Assembly (NCBI GenBank): GCA_043820105.1
Contig: JBDREC010000046.1
Coordinates: forward strand, 1-64,000
DNA length: 64,000 nucleotides
Origin: JBDREC01 sp043820105 [NCBI: Pseudomonadota bacterium]
GTDB taxonomy: Bacteria; Bdellovibrionota_F; JAHFAK01
Direction: 5' to 3'
Below the pieces are notes generated by a model. That model worked only from the letters and a program-made list of their open reading frames with translations, did no database searches and was not told the origin of the DNA. Every line of letters starts with the position of its first letter. The first letter of the stretch is position 1. Both the position numbers and the translations under genes were made by a program. Of the stretch, positions 44,612 to 55,303 are shown piece after piece.

Positions 44612-44667
44612 GATTGGATGCTCGATGTTGGGAGGTGCTTAGTTAGTGACTATTAATGAAAGGTTAA

Positions 44668-45150
44668 ATGAAACTGATTAGATATATAAATGAAAAAATT
44701 GTTAAGCTTGAAATTGGTGTTTTAGTAGCTATTACAATGTTTATGATTATTTCATCTTTTGTTCAGGTTGTCTTAAGGACCTTTTTTAATACGGGTTTTG
44801 AAGCAGCTGATATTATTAACAGGCATCTTGTGCTTTGGATAGGTTTTATTGGTGCTTCCTTAGCTACGCATAATGAAAAACATATTAATGTCGACTTGTT
44901 TTCTGTATTTATCTCAAAGAAACATAAAAAAATTGCAAAAGTAATTACTTCTTTATTTGCTATTGCAATTTGTATAATTTTGGCAAAGGCAGGTATTGAT
45001 TTTGTGAAATCTGAGATTGAATTTTCTATGCCCATTATTGGTAATATAAAGCCTTTCTATTTTGAACTTATTATTCCGTTTGGCTACATTGTTATTGCTG
45101 CTCGCTTTTTATTGAATCTTATTGAGAATCTTTTGCCAGGAGATAAGTAA
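44668..45150 (+). CDS. TRAP transporter small permease (DctQ family)
   Basis: The 160-residue protein has four membrane segments. The pattern of the family is seen in LWIGFIGASLATHNEKHINVDLF and in ELIIPFGYIVIAARFLLNLIEN. It forms the membrane channel with DctM. GAAAGG precedes the ATG by about 5 bp. dctM follows 3 bp after the stop. Confidence 0.9.
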   Translation: MKLIRYINEKIVKLEIGVLVAITMFMIISSFVQVVLRTFFNTGFEAADIINRHLVLWIGFIGASLATHNEKHINVDLFSVFISKKHKKIAKVITSLFAIAICIILAKAGIDFVKSEIEFSMPIIGNIKPFYFELIIPFGYIVIAARFLLNLIENLLPGDK

Positions 45151-45153
45151 GCC

Positions 45154-46464
45154 ATGACCAGCCTTCTTGTTATATTTGTTATTATAATTCTAGCCTTATA
45201 TGGAACCCCTTTGTTTGTAGTTTTAGGTAGTATTGCCTTATTTTCTTTCTTTCGTGAAGGTTATGGAGCTGATTCAGGGCCATTGGTTATAATGCCACTT
45301 TATGATATTGTTTCATCTCAGCCTGTTTTGCTTGCCATTCCTTTGTTTACCTTCGCTGGATATATGATGGCTGAATCAAAGACCCCTCAAAGGCTTGTTG
45401 AATTAGCGCGAGCCTACATTGGGTGGATGCCTGGTGGAATTGCTCTGGTTACATTATTTACTTGTGCGATTTTTACTGCTTTTACAGGTGCAACGGGAGT
45501 GACTATAATAGCTCTTGGTGGTTTGATGTATCCTGTCTTATTAAAGGATATGTATGGTGAAAAGTTTTCTTTAGGTCTTATAACTGGTGCTGGAAATATT
45601 GGTTTATTATTTCCTCCATCTCTTCCAATCATACTTTATGCTCTGGTTGTTCCAAAAGATGGTGATATGATGGTTTCAGTTGATCAGTTGTTTGCAGCTG
45701 GTTTACTCCCTGGTCTATTGATTTTAATGGTAATTGGAATATACGTTATTCTTTATGCCAAGCAAAAAAGATTATCAACTTACAAGTTTACCTTCACAGA
45801 AGCTTTAAGGGCAACTCAAAATGCTATTTGGGAGATCCCGCTTCCTTTTATAATTATTATTGGAATTTATGGAGGTTATTTTACAGCAACAGAAGCTGCT
45901 TCATTTGTTGCTTTCTATGTTTTTGTTATTGAGGTTTTTATATATAAGGACATAAGCCTTAAAAAAGATCTGCCAAAAGTCATAACTGAATCCATGATGC
46001 TAACAGGTGGGGTTTTAATTGTTTTAGGAACAGCCATGGGCCTTGCTAATTATATGATTGATGCTCAAATTCCCATGAAGATTCTTTCATTCATGGAGCA
46101 ATTCATAACATCAAAGTTTGTTTTTCTTATGACTTTAAATATCTTTTTATTAGTTGTTGGTTTTTTGCTGGATATATTTTCTGCTACCCTGGTTGTTGTT
46201 CCTTTGATAGCGCCGATTGCTTCAAGTTTTGGAATAAATCCAGTTCACCTTGGTATTATTTTTCTAACAAATCTTGGAATAGGTTACTTAACGCCCCCTG
46301 TTGGCATGAATCTATTTATTGCTTCATTTAGATTCAATAAGCCAGTTCTAACTCTATACAGGGCTTCACTTCCATTTCTTTTTTTGCTGCTTATTTCTCT
46401 AATAATCATAACCTATGTTCCATTCTTAAGTACTTATGTAGTTGAGCTTTTGAATATAAAATAG
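45154..46464 (+). CDS. TRAP transporter large permease (DctM family)
   Basis: This 436-residue protein has about 11-12 membrane segments. Typical stretches are PLFTFAGYMMAESKTPQRL, FTAFTGATGVTIIALGGLMYP, NIGLLFPPSLPIILYALV and LTPPVGMNLFIASFRFNKP. It carries the Na+-driven uptake step. It completes the four-gene TatT-DctP-DctQ-DctM operon. Confidence 0.93.
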   Translation: MTSLLVIFVIIILALYGTPLFVVLGSIALFSFFREGYGADSGPLVIMPLYDIVSSQPVLLAIPLFTFAGYMMAESKTPQRLVELARAYIGWMPGGIALVTLFTCAIFTAFTGATGVTIIALGGLMYPVLLKDMYGEKFSLGLITGAGNIGLLFPPSLPIILYALVVPKDGDMMVSVDQLFAAGLLPGLLILMVIGIYVILYAKQKRLSTYKFTFTEALRATQNAIWEIPLPFIIIIGIYGGYFTATEAASFVAFYVFVIEVFIYKDISLKKDLPKVITESMMLTGGVLIVLGTAMGLANYMIDAQIPMKILSFMEQFITSKFVFLMTLNIFLLVVGFLLDIFSATLVVVPLIAPIASSFGINPVHLGIIFLTNLGIGYLTPPVGMNLFIASFRFNKPVLTLYRASLPFLFLLLISLIIITYVPFLSTYVVELLNIK

Positions 46465-46537
46465 TTGCTTTTTTTACTAATATCACTATTTAGGTAGCCA
46501 ACTTAAATATTTCATAAATGAGAAAAACAAAAAAACT

Positions 46538-49369
46538 ATGGCAGTTGATTATATAAAGATACGTGGAGCCAGGCAGCATAACCTTAAAAATGTGGATGTG
46601 GATATTCCAAGGAATAAGCTTGTTGTAATAACTGGTATTTCTGGTTCTGGTAAGTCATCACTGGCTTTTGATACAATTTATGCTGAAGGTCAGAGAAGGT
46701 ATGTGGAATCACTTTCTGCCTATGCTCGGCAGTTCTTAGATAGAATGGATAAGCCTGATGTAGATTCTATTGAAGGTTTATCTCCAGCTATTTCTATTGA
46801 ACAAAAAACAGTTAGTAAAAATCCAAGATCAACTGTAGCAACTGTTACAGAAATTCATGATTACCTTAGGCTTTTATATGCAAGGATTGGAATTCCATTT
46901 TGCTATTCTTGTGGCAAAAAGATTTCATCTCAAACTGTGCAGCAAATCGTTGATTCAATTTGCGCTTTAGATGAAGGAGCAAGGATTCATGTGCTTGCTC
47001 CAATTGTTAGAGGCAAGAAGGGTGAATTTCAGAAAGAGTTTAGCCAATATTTAAAAGAAGGCTATGTTAGAATTAAGGTAGATGGAGAAACTCTTGATTT
47101 AAGTCCTGGACTTAAGCTTTCAAAAAATAAGAAGCATGATATTGATGTTTTCATCGATAGATTAATTATTAAGGAAGGTATTAAAAATAGGGTAACTGAT
47201 TCAGTTGAAACCACTTTGAAATTATCTGATGGGCTTGTTAAAATTGATATTATTGATGCAAAAAACGAGCTTTTAAAAAGTATATTATTTTCTGAAAAAT
47301 TTTCCTGTAATGACTGTAATATTAGTTATCCATCAATTACTCCTCAAATGTTTTCTTTTAATTCGCCACAAGGAGCTTGTCCTGAATGTGATGGTTTGGG
47401 AACCAAGATTTATTTTGATGAAAAGCTTATTGTTCCTGACCAAAATTTGACTTTAGCTCAGGGAGCAATAGCTCCTTTTGGAAATACCACTTCAAAATAT
47501 TATTATCAAATGCTGCTTGCTGTAGCAAGTCATTATAGCTTTAGTTTGGGCATTCCATTTAGACAGCTTGATGATGAAATTAAGGATATATTAATATATG
47601 GCTCAAAGGGTGAAAATATAAAATTTTCCTTTGTTGGGGATGATATGTCACATTCTTTTGAAAGACCCTTTGAAGGAGCAATTCCATATCTTGAAAGAAG
47701 ATATAAACAAACAGAATCTGAAAAAATTAGAGATGATTTAGATAAATATATGTCTCAAAGGATTTGTGAAAAATGCAATGGAAAGCGCTTAAGACAAGAA
47801 AGTCTTCACATCCTTGTTGGTGAAATATCAATTGATAAATTCCTGAAAATGTCGATTAAAGAAGGCATTGAATTCCTGATAAATATTAAGCTTACAAAAA
47901 AAGAAGAACATATTGCACGAAGGATTCTAAAAGAACTAAAAGAGCGGCTAGGATTTTTGTCAAGTGTTGGGCTTAATTATCTTTCACTTGATCGATCTTC
48001 AGCTACTTTATCTGGGGGTGAAGGTCAAAGGATAAGACTGGCAACTCAGATTGGATCTTCCTTAAGTGGTGTGTTGTATATTTTAGATGAACCAAGCATT
48101 GGCCTGCATCATCGTGATAATGGAAGGCTCATTGAAACCTTGAAAGGACTTCGTGATTTAGAAAATACTGTTTTGGTTGTTGAGCATGATGCTGATATGA
48201 TGTTAAATGCTGATTATATTTTTGATATGGGACCTGGCGCTGGCAGGCATGGGGGAAAGTTAACAGCTCAAGGTACTCCAAAAGAGATTATGCAAGATCC
48301 TAATTCTTTAACAGGAAAATATTTGTCAGGCGAAAAGCAAATTAGGACAGCTAAGAAAAGAAGAAAAGGACATGGCAAATCAATAACTATTAATAAGGCC
48401 TTTGGAAATAATTTAAAAAACTTAGATGTAAGCTTTCCTCTTGGAAAATTTATTTGTGTCACAGGAGTTTCTGGTTCAGGAAAAAGTACCTTAGTAAATG
48501 ACACCCTTTATAAATATCTTGCTCAACATTTTTACAGGGCCAAGATGCATGAAACAGTAAAATGTAAACATATTAAAGGAATAAGTTACATTGATAAGGT
48601 TATAAATGTTGATCAATCTCCAATTGGAAGAACCCCACGATCTAATCCAGCTACTTATACAGGGCTTTTTACCCCAATTAGAGAGCTTTTTGCAGATCTG
48701 CCTGATTCAAAGATGCGCGGTTATAAACCCGGGCGTTATTCTTTTAATGTTAAGGGTGGAAGATGTGAAGCTTGCCAGGGTGATGGTGTAATAAAAATTG
48801 AAATGCATTTTTTGCCAGACGTTTTTGTCCAGTGTGAGGTTTGTAAAGGATCAAGGTATAATCGTGAAACTCTTGAAATTAAATATAAAGGGAAGAATAT
48901 TTCAGATCTTTTAAATATGACTGTTGATGAAGCTGCCAAGTTTTTTGAGAATCAACCAGTGATTTCAGCAAAGCTTGAGACTTTACAAGAGGTAGGTCTT
49001 GGTTATATTTGTCTTGGTCAATTTGCCACAACACTTTCTGGTGGTGAGGCGCAGAGAATTAAGCTTTCAAAAGAACTTTCAAAAAGATCAACAGGCAGAA
49101 CTCTTTATATTTTAGATGAACCAACTACTGGCCTTCATTTTGATGATATCAAAAAACTTTTAGCTGTTCTAAATCGCTTCGCAGATAAGGATAATACTGT
49201 GATTGTAATTGAACACAATCCAGATGTGATTAAAAATGCAGATCATATCATTGATCTTGGGCCTGAAGGTGGTGATGAAGGTGGTCAAGTTTTAGCACAG
49301 GGTACACCTGAAGAAATCGCAGCTTGCAAAGATTCATATACTGGAATGATGTTGAAAGAAGTGTTGTGA
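46538..49369 (+). CDS. uvrA: Excinuclease ABC subunit A (UvrA)
   Basis: UvrA finds damaged DNA for nucleotide excision repair together with UvrB. Two ABC ATPase modules are present: Walker [10 protein letters not shown] and GVSGSGKST, signatures [14 protein letters not shown] and [15 protein letters not shown]. Zinc modules are seen as CNDC...CPEC, CEKC and CEAC...CEVC. The length of 943 residues is normal. It is monocistronic and followed by a heptamer array 3 bp after the stop. Confidence 0.97.
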   Translation: MAVDYIKIRGARQHNLKNVDVDIPRNKLVVITGISGSGKSSLAFDTIYAEGQRRYVESLSAYARQFLDRMDKPDVDSIEGLSPAISIEQKTVSKNPRSTVATVTEIHDYLRLLYARIGIPFCYSCGKKISSQTVQQIVDSICALDEGARIHVLAPIVRGKKGEFQKEFSQYLKEGYVRIKVDGETLDLSPGLKLSKNKKHDIDVFIDRLIIKEGIKNRVTDSVETTLKLSDGLVKIDIIDAKNELLKSILFSEKFSCNDCNISYPSITPQMFSFNSPQGACPECDGLGTKIYFDEKLIVPDQNLTLAQGAIAPFGNTTSKYYYQMLLAVASHYSFSLGIPFRQLDDEIKDILIYGSKGENIKFSFVGDDMSHSFERPFEGAIPYLERRYKQTESEKIRDDLDKYMSQRICEKCNGKRLRQESLHILVGEISIDKFLKMSIKEGIEFLINIKLTKKEEHIARRILKELKERLGFLSSVGLNYLSLDRSSATLSGGEGQRIRLATQIGSSLSGVLYILDEPSIGLHHRDNGRLIETLKGLRDLENTVLVVEHDADMMLNADYIFDMGPGAGRHGGKLTAQGTPKEIMQDPNSLTGKYLSGEKQIRTAKKRRKGHGKSITINKAFGNNLKNLDVSFPLGKFICVTGVSGSGKSTLVNDTLYKYLAQHFYRAKMHETVKCKHIKGISYIDKVINVDQSPIGRTPRSNPATYTGLFTPIRELFADLPDSKMRGYKPGRYSFNVKGGRCEACQGDGVIKIEMHFLPDVFVQCEVCKGSRYNRETLEIKYKGKNISDLLNMTVDEAAKFFENQPVISAKLETLQEVGLGYICLGQFATTLSGGEAQRIKLSKELSKRSTGRTLYILDEPTTGLHFDDIKKLLAVLNRFADKDNTVIVIEHNPDVIKNADHIIDLGPEGGDEGGQVLAQGTPEEIAACKDSYTGMMLKEVL

Positions 49370-49372
49370 AGA

Positions 49373-49414
49373 GTGGTAAGTGGTAAGTGGTAAGTGGTAA
49401 GTGATAAGTGGTAA
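49373..49414 (+). repeat. Heptamer tandem repeat (GTGGTAA) x6 after uvrA
   Basis: Six units, one of which is changed to GTGATAA. The array starts 3 bp after the uvrA stop codon, the same spacing as in the array after bamA. Confidence 0.93.
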
Positions 49415-49463
49415 GAAAGAGATCTGGGGAACTGGCGTTCTGGTACCACTTGTTCCCTATAGG

Positions 49464-50657
49464 CTATGATAGAGAAGCTAAAAAATCGCATATCATTGTA
49501 GGTGAATAAATCTTTTCATCTTTTGCTGGCATTAAGGGCGTGCTGATAAATTTTACACCAAGATCTTCGATTTTATTTACATCAATTGTGCTTCTGATTG
49601 GTGAGTTTGCAAGATCTGTTACGACGAAGTTAAGTAAATTGCTTGTGCTTACGTTATCGGAACAATCTTTTTTTAGGTATTCCAATAATACTTTTACTGA
49701 TTCATCTGGATTGAGTCCGAATCTTTCTGGGTCTTCGTAAGAGTTCATTAAATAAACTTTTGGACAATTTGCCTTTGCTATTGCTGATCCCACGCCCTTA
49801 GGCAATAAATTTACCAATAAGGAAGAATAAAAAGAACCCATAGGATAACAGATTAAGTCAGCACTATTGATAAGCGTAACTATCTTTTCTTCAGTTTCAA
49901 TATCAGCGCTTTCATTGCTTTCATGATTTCTTGTTAAGAATATATTTTTTATCTTTTTATTAAGTGGTTTTTGCTCTTTTCCTGTTATTAAATCTTGGCC
50001 TACTAGCTTAACACCATCTGAAAGCTCGACACCAATATGCATACTTTCACTAGTTACAGGTCTGACTACTCCTCTTGATTCAACAAGCTTTGAAAACATG
50101 AAAATCACTGAATCAATATCTTTGTCTTGGGAAAAATAACCACCAACTATTATAAGGTTGCCAATACTGGCTCCTTTTAAGTCAAAATTGTTCGGCATAA
50201 TATCTACAAAGAATTGAAGGTGATTTGTAATGATTTTTCTCATTGGGTTTGAGATTATTGAAATCATTGGATGGCTGCCATTAATAATATTTAGAAGGAT
50301 TGCCAATAATTCTTCCTTTGCTTTATCAAGTGGCAACCTATGGGCAAAAAGCTTATAAATTTCTGGATTACCTTTTATAGATTGATCAGCCAGAGCCATC
50401 ATTCTATTTCTTAAATCGCCAACAGCTATCATATCAAAGGCATCTCTAATTTTTCGAGAACTTCCACCTGAATCAAAAGCTGTAATAATATGAATAGTAT
50501 TATGCGAATATTTAATTATTTCTTTGCTGATTTCCCTAAGTGCTGTGCCACCAGAAAAAAACAAAATCTTTGGTCCAAGCTCTGGAGTTTTTTTAAATCT
50601 AGCGATTTTAATTTCATCAGGAATAGAAACTTGTCTGGTTATTTCAACTTTTGTCAT
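49464..50657 (-). CDS. CofD/YvcK-like protein (2-phospho-L-lactate transferase superfamily)
   Basis: The family core is visible: ILFFSGGTALREIS near the N-terminus, then FDSGGSSRKIRDAF and VGDLRNRMMALA, and later LIIVGGY and DLICYPMGSFYSSLL. CofD adds a phospholactyl group in F420 synthesis; YvcK homologues act in cell-shape control and bind UDP-sugars. No other F420 genes are nearby, so the YvcK-like side is more likely. It also resembles CofD-like proteins of HPr-kinase gene clusters. The exact function is open. It is convergent with uvrA. Confidence 0.75.
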   Translation of the reverse strand: MTKVEITRQVSIPDEIKIARFKKTPELGPKILFFSGGTALREISKEIIKYSHNTIHIITAFDSGGSSRKIRDAFDMIAVGDLRNRMMALADQSIKGNPEIYKLFAHRLPLDKAKEELLAILLNIINGSHPMISIISNPMRKIITNHLQFFVDIMPNNFDLKGASIGNLIIVGGYFSQDKDIDSVIFMFSKLVESRGVVRPVTSESMHIGVELSDGVKLVGQDLITGKEQKPLNKKIKNIFLTRNHESNESADIETEEKIVTLINSADLICYPMGSFYSSLLVNLLPKGVGSAIAKANCPKVYLMNSYEDPERFGLNPDESVKVLLEYLKKDCSDNVSTSNLLNFVVTDLANSPIRSTIDVNKIEDLGVKFISTPLMPAKDEKIYSPTMICDFLASLS

Positions 50658-50844
50658 AAAAAGATATGATCCTTTCGGTAACTATTGATAAATAAATTAA
50701 GCTTTAATAATAGTAAAATCAATGTTAAAAATTGATTTTAAAAATGTAAAACTTGTGCCTTAAAATTTTCAGTTTTAACATAAAAATCAAATTTTGGATT
50801 TTGTAAGCTTCTGGAATTACAATCAAAATGAACATGGTGTGATT

Positions 50845-50860
50845 TGGCACACAAAGTGCA
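50845..50860 (+). promoter_or_regulatory. Sigma-54 (-24/-12) promoter candidate
   Basis: TGGCACACAAAGTGCA has GG and GC 10 bp apart and matches the TGGCAC/TGCA consensus as well as the psp promoter does. It points rightward into the gene-free region before the lipoprotein gene at 51219, about 345 bp away. It could drive that gene with a long leader, or a non-coding transcript ending at one of the two hairpins (51026, 51073). Confidence 0.55.
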
Positions 50861-51025
50861 AAATATAACTTTTGTATGGCTAAACACGAAGGGAAATGGG
50901 AATGTTATCTTATACAATAATGTCAATTTATATCACTCAGACAATTATAATATCATTTAGAAATAATTATCAATTTATATGTAATATCATTTATAGGTCA
51001 ATTTATCTCAATAAAGATAAAAAGC

Positions 51026-51050
51026 TCCTACCATACTAAAGTAGGATTTT
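51026..51050 (+). terminator. Hairpin followed by TTTT
   Basis: TCCTAC and GTAGGA pair around a 9-base loop, followed by TTTTATT. The stem is short (6 bp) but the T run fits an intrinsic terminator for a rightward transcript from the candidate promoter at 50845. Confidence 0.45.
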
Positions 51051-51072
51051 ATTGTACACCCCATGTCATTGC

Positions 51073-51098
51073 GGAGGGGGGATGGATATCCCCTCTCC
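51073..51098. terminator. GC-rich hairpin followed by ATTTTTA
   Basis: GGAGGGG and CCCCTCTCC pair around GGATGGATAT, with ATTTTTAAA after it. It lies 120 bp before the lipoprotein gene at 51219. It could terminate transcription or be part of the leader of that gene. Confidence 0.45.
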
Positions 51099-51218
51099 AT
51101 TTTTAAAGCATTTAAATTCAAAATCCCGTACTACACATAATTTTTATTAATTTGATTTGTAGGTTTCAATTTTGTAAGTTTTTACAAGAATAAAGCTTTT
51201 AATTAAAGGAGGATTATC

Positions 51219-53231
51219 ATGAAAAAGGTAATTATTATTATCATTCTATCAATTTTTACCTTAAGTTGTCTTGGTTCAGATGATACATCTTCAGATACGA
51301 CCATAACTGGTACAGTTCAAGTAATAGGTTTTGATGCTTCCACAAAAGATTTAGTGGTTAATCATCCTGTTAGTGTAAGTATTTCCGTACAATCAAAAAT
51401 AGGTCTTGCCAATTTAGAGGTTTCTGTTGGACTAGTGGAAACTCCTGAAGAAAATGCAACAGAAGATGAAATGGCTGATTTGCAATCTTGTCTTTTAGGA
51501 GTTGTTCGCTTTGAGGATCTCAAGGCAAATGTTGCTAAAACTATGCATGAAAGCTTTAGAGTGAGCTCTGATTGTGAGTTAAGTGATACATCTAAAACCC
51601 TGAACTTTTTTACCATTATTGATATTTTTGATAAAAGTGATTTTTCAGCGGATCCTTTAAGTGATGATGGAATTGCTGCTTTTTATACAAAAAACCAGAG
51701 TCGTCCTAATAATAAAGTTTGCTTAACATCTGATGGTGATGTGGGATGTATTGTTAATGTTACTGTAGATGAAAATCCTGGTATAGATTTATCTATGTCT
51801 AAATTTTCTTTGCAATCAAGTACAGTGATTTTATATGATGGCACTGATAGTTCTAATGTGCCAGCTGGTGAAGGGGAATATAATCCAGCACACGCAAAAG
51901 CTAATATAGCAATTCGCCTTGATGGAGTGAGTAGTGATGCTGAAAATGACTTAACTGCAGCTACTGAAATTCGTTATGATATATGTCCCAAAAATGGAAC
52001 AAATCCAGATTGTGTTTTAGGTGAATGGATGCCTGTTACCATTTTTTCAGTAAAGGACGCTGCAAGTGGACATGATAGAATTGCTGAAGTCTCTTCTCTC
52101 AGCGGAGGGCACGATAGTTATTATCAGCATGATTTATATTTTGAAGGTGATACTTTGACTGCAATTTCAGCAGGTGGAGCTTGGGCAGATCACGGTCAAT
52201 TTACGCTTCGAGCCTGCATTAACATTCCAAGAGCAGCTGAAGCAGAATTTAGTTTAAGCGCTTTTACCCCTTTAACAGAGGCTTCAGAAATGGGTTATGG
52301 TGAAAGCCTGGATAATAATTGTAAATATTTTAAGGTAAATATTACTGAACCAAGGGATCAGGGTAATTCGCCTTCTTTAAGCTTTGATCATTCATATTCT
52401 AATACTTGGGGAGATGATGATACAATTGCTGTTTACGCAGATATCGGGACTACTAACACCCTTGACAGTGAAGGAGCCCATTCCCATACCTATGCTGAAG
52501 TAAAACTAGAAGGCTGGATTTCTTCAACCATTTTTCATGCAGACTCAGATGTAGATGCTGATACTGATATTTCTGATAATGAAATTGACTTAACGGTCGT
52601 TGCTATGGATTCAACTGTTTACAGCTATTCAAGAGAAGGTGAGTCAGAACTAACTTTTGATGAGGATTGGTCTGTTTCTAAAAAGATTTGTGCAACTTTT
52701 TCCTATGGAATTTGGATTGTGAGTGTTGATGTAGATGTTTGTGCTTCTGGATCTTTGGGATTTGATGCGACGCTTACGATGTCATCTCACGCTGGGGATG
52801 ATACAAGTAATTTTGATACAACTACAACTGCATATGGTGAAGCAATCCCAACCATTACTCCAAGTCTTGATTTTGATGCTTCAGCCACAGCATCACTAGA
52901 TGCAGTTATTTATGAAGCAGGAGCCAAGGCTTCCATTTCACTGCTTGATCTTTCCTCGCCGTTAACGGCCTCATTAAAATGGGGATCTTATAGTGATTCA
53001 GAAATGGGTGTTATTGTTGATGTGGACTTCTCAACAGATATTACAACTCTAGATGGTTATCTTGAATTATACGTTGATAAAAAGGAAGTGGATTGCGTTC
53101 ATGATTATGAACCTTGGACTTGCAGTTCATATTGGCACCGTGAAGACACTGATACAATTGCATCATGGACTGCTGTAACATATGATCATTCTCTCTTAAA
53201 TGAAACAACTTCAGATACCTTAGAATTTTAA
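51219..53231 (+). CDS. Large outer lipoprotein of unknown function, Asp-rich
   Basis: The signal peptide ends in a lipobox (IFTLSC), so the protein is lipid-anchored. The mature 650 residues are acidic and rich in Asp, Ser and Thr, with an Asp-rich, Ca2+-binding-like stretch (DSDVDADTDISDNEIDL) near residues 445-465. The pattern of alternating hydrophobic residues suggests mainly beta structure. AAAGGAGG precedes the ATG. The next gene starts 3 bp after the stop, so the two are probably partners. I do not recognise a family. Confidence 0.8.
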   Translation: MKKVIIIIILSIFTLSCLGSDDTSSDTTITGTVQVIGFDASTKDLVVNHPVSVSISVQSKIGLANLEVSVGLVETPEENATEDEMADLQSCLLGVVRFEDLKANVAKTMHESFRVSSDCELSDTSKTLNFFTIIDIFDKSDFSADPLSDDGIAAFYTKNQSRPNNKVCLTSDGDVGCIVNVTVDENPGIDLSMSKFSLQSSTVILYDGTDSSNVPAGEGEYNPAHAKANIAIRLDGVSSDAENDLTAATEIRYDICPKNGTNPDCVLGEWMPVTIFSVKDAASGHDRIAEVSSLSGGHDSYYQHDLYFEGDTLTAISAGGAWADHGQFTLRACINIPRAAEAEFSLSAFTPLTEASEMGYGESLDNNCKYFKVNITEPRDQGNSPSLSFDHSYSNTWGDDDTIAVYADIGTTNTLDSEGAHSHTYAEVKLEGWISSTIFHADSDVDADTDISDNEIDLTVVAMDSTVYSYSREGESELTFDEDWSVSKKICATFSYGIWIVSVDVDVCASGSLGFDATLTMSSHAGDDTSNFDTTTTAYGEAIPTITPSLDFDASATASLDAVIYEAGAKASISLLDLSSPLTASLKWGSYSDSEMGVIVDVDFSTDITTLDGYLELYVDKKEVDCVHDYEPWTCSSYWHREDTDTIASWTAVTYDHSLLNETTSDTLEF

Positions 53232-53234
53232 TAA

Positions 53235-55127
53235 ATGTATTTTAAGAATAAAAAAATATATTTTTATATTTTAATTTTTCTTTTTATTGTAGGCTGTTTT
53301 TTTCTCATAAAGGAAACTTATTTCTCAAATAATAAATCAATCGCTAATTTAGAAATATGTAACATGCAAAAAGATGATGGTTTTTCCTATGAGTTTGAAA
53401 TTGATACTCGTGCCACATTTTCTTTATCGTCTTTTATGGGAAAGAAAGCAAATAAAGAAAATCTTCAAAAAACACATAATCTAATGAAAGGCAAAATAAG
53501 TTTTAGAGCACTGAAAGATACTGATGATAGGACTTTAATGGCAGGCCAATTGAGTGAATTGGAGTATGAAATTAACAAAAGAAAAGCTTTTGAATCTATA
53601 AAAGAACTTAGCATTCCTTTTAAGTTTAAACTTGGAAGCAATTGTTCAATATCAGAAATAGATTTATCCTATATTCCTAATAAGAAAAATAAACAGTTAA
53701 TTGAAAATGTTATTTATGAACTGCAAATGACTTTTTTAGGTGATGAAAACCAAGAAAAATGGCAAGCAAAAGAAGAAAATGCTCTTGCAGGCTATGAAGC
53801 AAATTATTTGGTCAATGAAATTTCTAAAGATAGCATTTCTATTCATAAAGCTAAGGAAAAATATTTTACTTCAAATACTAGTTCCAATAAATCAAATGAG
53901 AGTATTAATGTTATTTCATCTGACATCAACATTAGTATATCAAAAAATAAAAAGTGGTTTGATTCAATAAGTACAAAGGAAAGTATTGAGATTTTAAAAA
54001 ATGATGAAATATTCATGCAAGTTGAAAACAAATTAAAAATAAAAAAGTATTTAAAGCCTATTGAAAATTTAGCCCTATGGCAAGATGATATCTTTTCAGA
54101 ATATGAAAATCCTATTGATATAGAAAACTTTTCAAAGATCTATCGCAAATCCCAATTAAGTCATGAATCTAATGAGCGTGATATCAATACATTAATAAAT
54201 AGGTCTTTAAATAGGTCTTTTTCACAAATTTTAGAAGATTATAAAAAAAATATCTTATCAAAAAATCCTTTAGAAAAATCAAAGGCACTTGATCTTTTAG
54301 TTTCTTATTTAAGGGCAAAAGAAGGGGCTAGCCTTGAGCTTACTCATGCAATAAAGACAGGTGACCTGGAAAATGAATACCAATCTATGGCCTTTTTAGC
54401 ACTGGAACTATCTTCAACTAACGAGTCACAAAAAGCCTTAATGGATGTTTTGCAGGATGTTGATCATAGTTCAATGAATAGAATGCGATCTGTGATTGCT
54501 TTGCAGGATATAAAGAATCCAGCTCCAGAAGTTTTTGATTCAATGATAATTCAAATGAATAAATCAGTTCCGGAAAACGTTGATCGTGGTGAAAATGATG
54601 TTGCAAGAACAAGTGCTTTATCTTTGGGTACATTGGCTGCAAATAATAAAGAAGCTTTTGGAGCTAGAGCTAAAGAAGAATTATTAAAAAACCTTAAAAG
54701 CGCAAATAATTCGTCAGAAACAGCGCTTTATATAAGAGCCTTGGGAAATACTAAGAATCCTTTATTAATTGATGACATAGTCCCATATTTAAATTCCTCT
54801 TCAAGCTCTGTACGGTCAGCTTCTGCTGACACTATTGGAGCTATAGATTCAGTGCAATCAGAAGCAATTCTTCTTAATCAGTTTTCAGAAGAAGAATCTA
54901 AAAAGGTTCGTTTAAGTATCATGAAATCTTTAAATAAATTAAGCAAAACAAGTGAAAATTCAACCAATTCCATATCAAATCTCATCTTATTTGAAGAAAA
55001 TAAGGATGTGAGAGCTCAAATGATTATTTTTTTAGGTCAAAGGGCTGCTTATAAGGCTCTGTTAAACTTTAAAAACCATGAAAAAGATAGTGATAATATA
55101 GCGTTAATTGGACGATATATAAAATAG
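53235..55127 (+). CDS. Membrane-anchored protein with C-terminal HEAT-like repeats
   Basis: The N-terminus has a hydrophobic segment with a possible lipobox (FLFIVGC, about residue 21). Residues about 40-200 look beta-rich (FSYEFEIDTRATFSLS, KISFRALKD, AGQLSELEYEI). The C-terminal 330 residues form helical HEAT-like repeats (DLLVSYLRAKEGASLE, ARTSALSLGTLAANN, RALGNTKNPLLIDDIVPYL, RSASADTIGAI). A beta region followed by helical repeats recalls the N-terminal module of vitellogenin-type lipid carriers, but this is only a resemblance. It is coupled to the upstream lipoprotein gene. Confidence 0.75.
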   Translation: MYFKNKKIYFYILIFLFIVGCFFLIKETYFSNNKSIANLEICNMQKDDGFSYEFEIDTRATFSLSSFMGKKANKENLQKTHNLMKGKISFRALKDTDDRTLMAGQLSELEYEINKRKAFESIKELSIPFKFKLGSNCSISEIDLSYIPNKKNKQLIENVIYELQMTFLGDENQEKWQAKEENALAGYEANYLVNEISKDSISIHKAKEKYFTSNTSSNKSNESINVISSDINISISKNKKWFDSISTKESIEILKNDEIFMQVENKLKIKKYLKPIENLALWQDDIFSEYENPIDIENFSKIYRKSQLSHESNERDINTLINRSLNRSFSQILEDYKKNILSKNPLEKSKALDLLVSYLRAKEGASLELTHAIKTGDLENEYQSMAFLALELSSTNESQKALMDVLQDVDHSSMNRMRSVIALQDIKNPAPEVFDSMIIQMNKSVPENVDRGENDVARTSALSLGTLAANNKEAFGARAKEELLKNLKSANNSSETALYIRALGNTKNPLLIDDIVPYLNSSSSSVRSASADTIGAIDSVQSEAILLNQFSEEESKKVRLSIMKSLNKLSKTSENSTNSISNLILFEENKDVRAQMIIFLGQRAAYKALLNFKNHEKDSDNIALIGRYIK

Positions 55128-55303
55128 TATAACTAATAATAATTTTGAATTTTAAATTTAATTTGTTGGTACTTTGGTGACTTCCTTATTTGTTTACCAA
55201 GCCTTTTTGTATTAATTAAAATTGACTCAAATTATTATATCAATTAAATGGATAGCCTATGAAGAAATTCAAATTAAACAATATATTAATAAATTAGAAT
55301 AAA

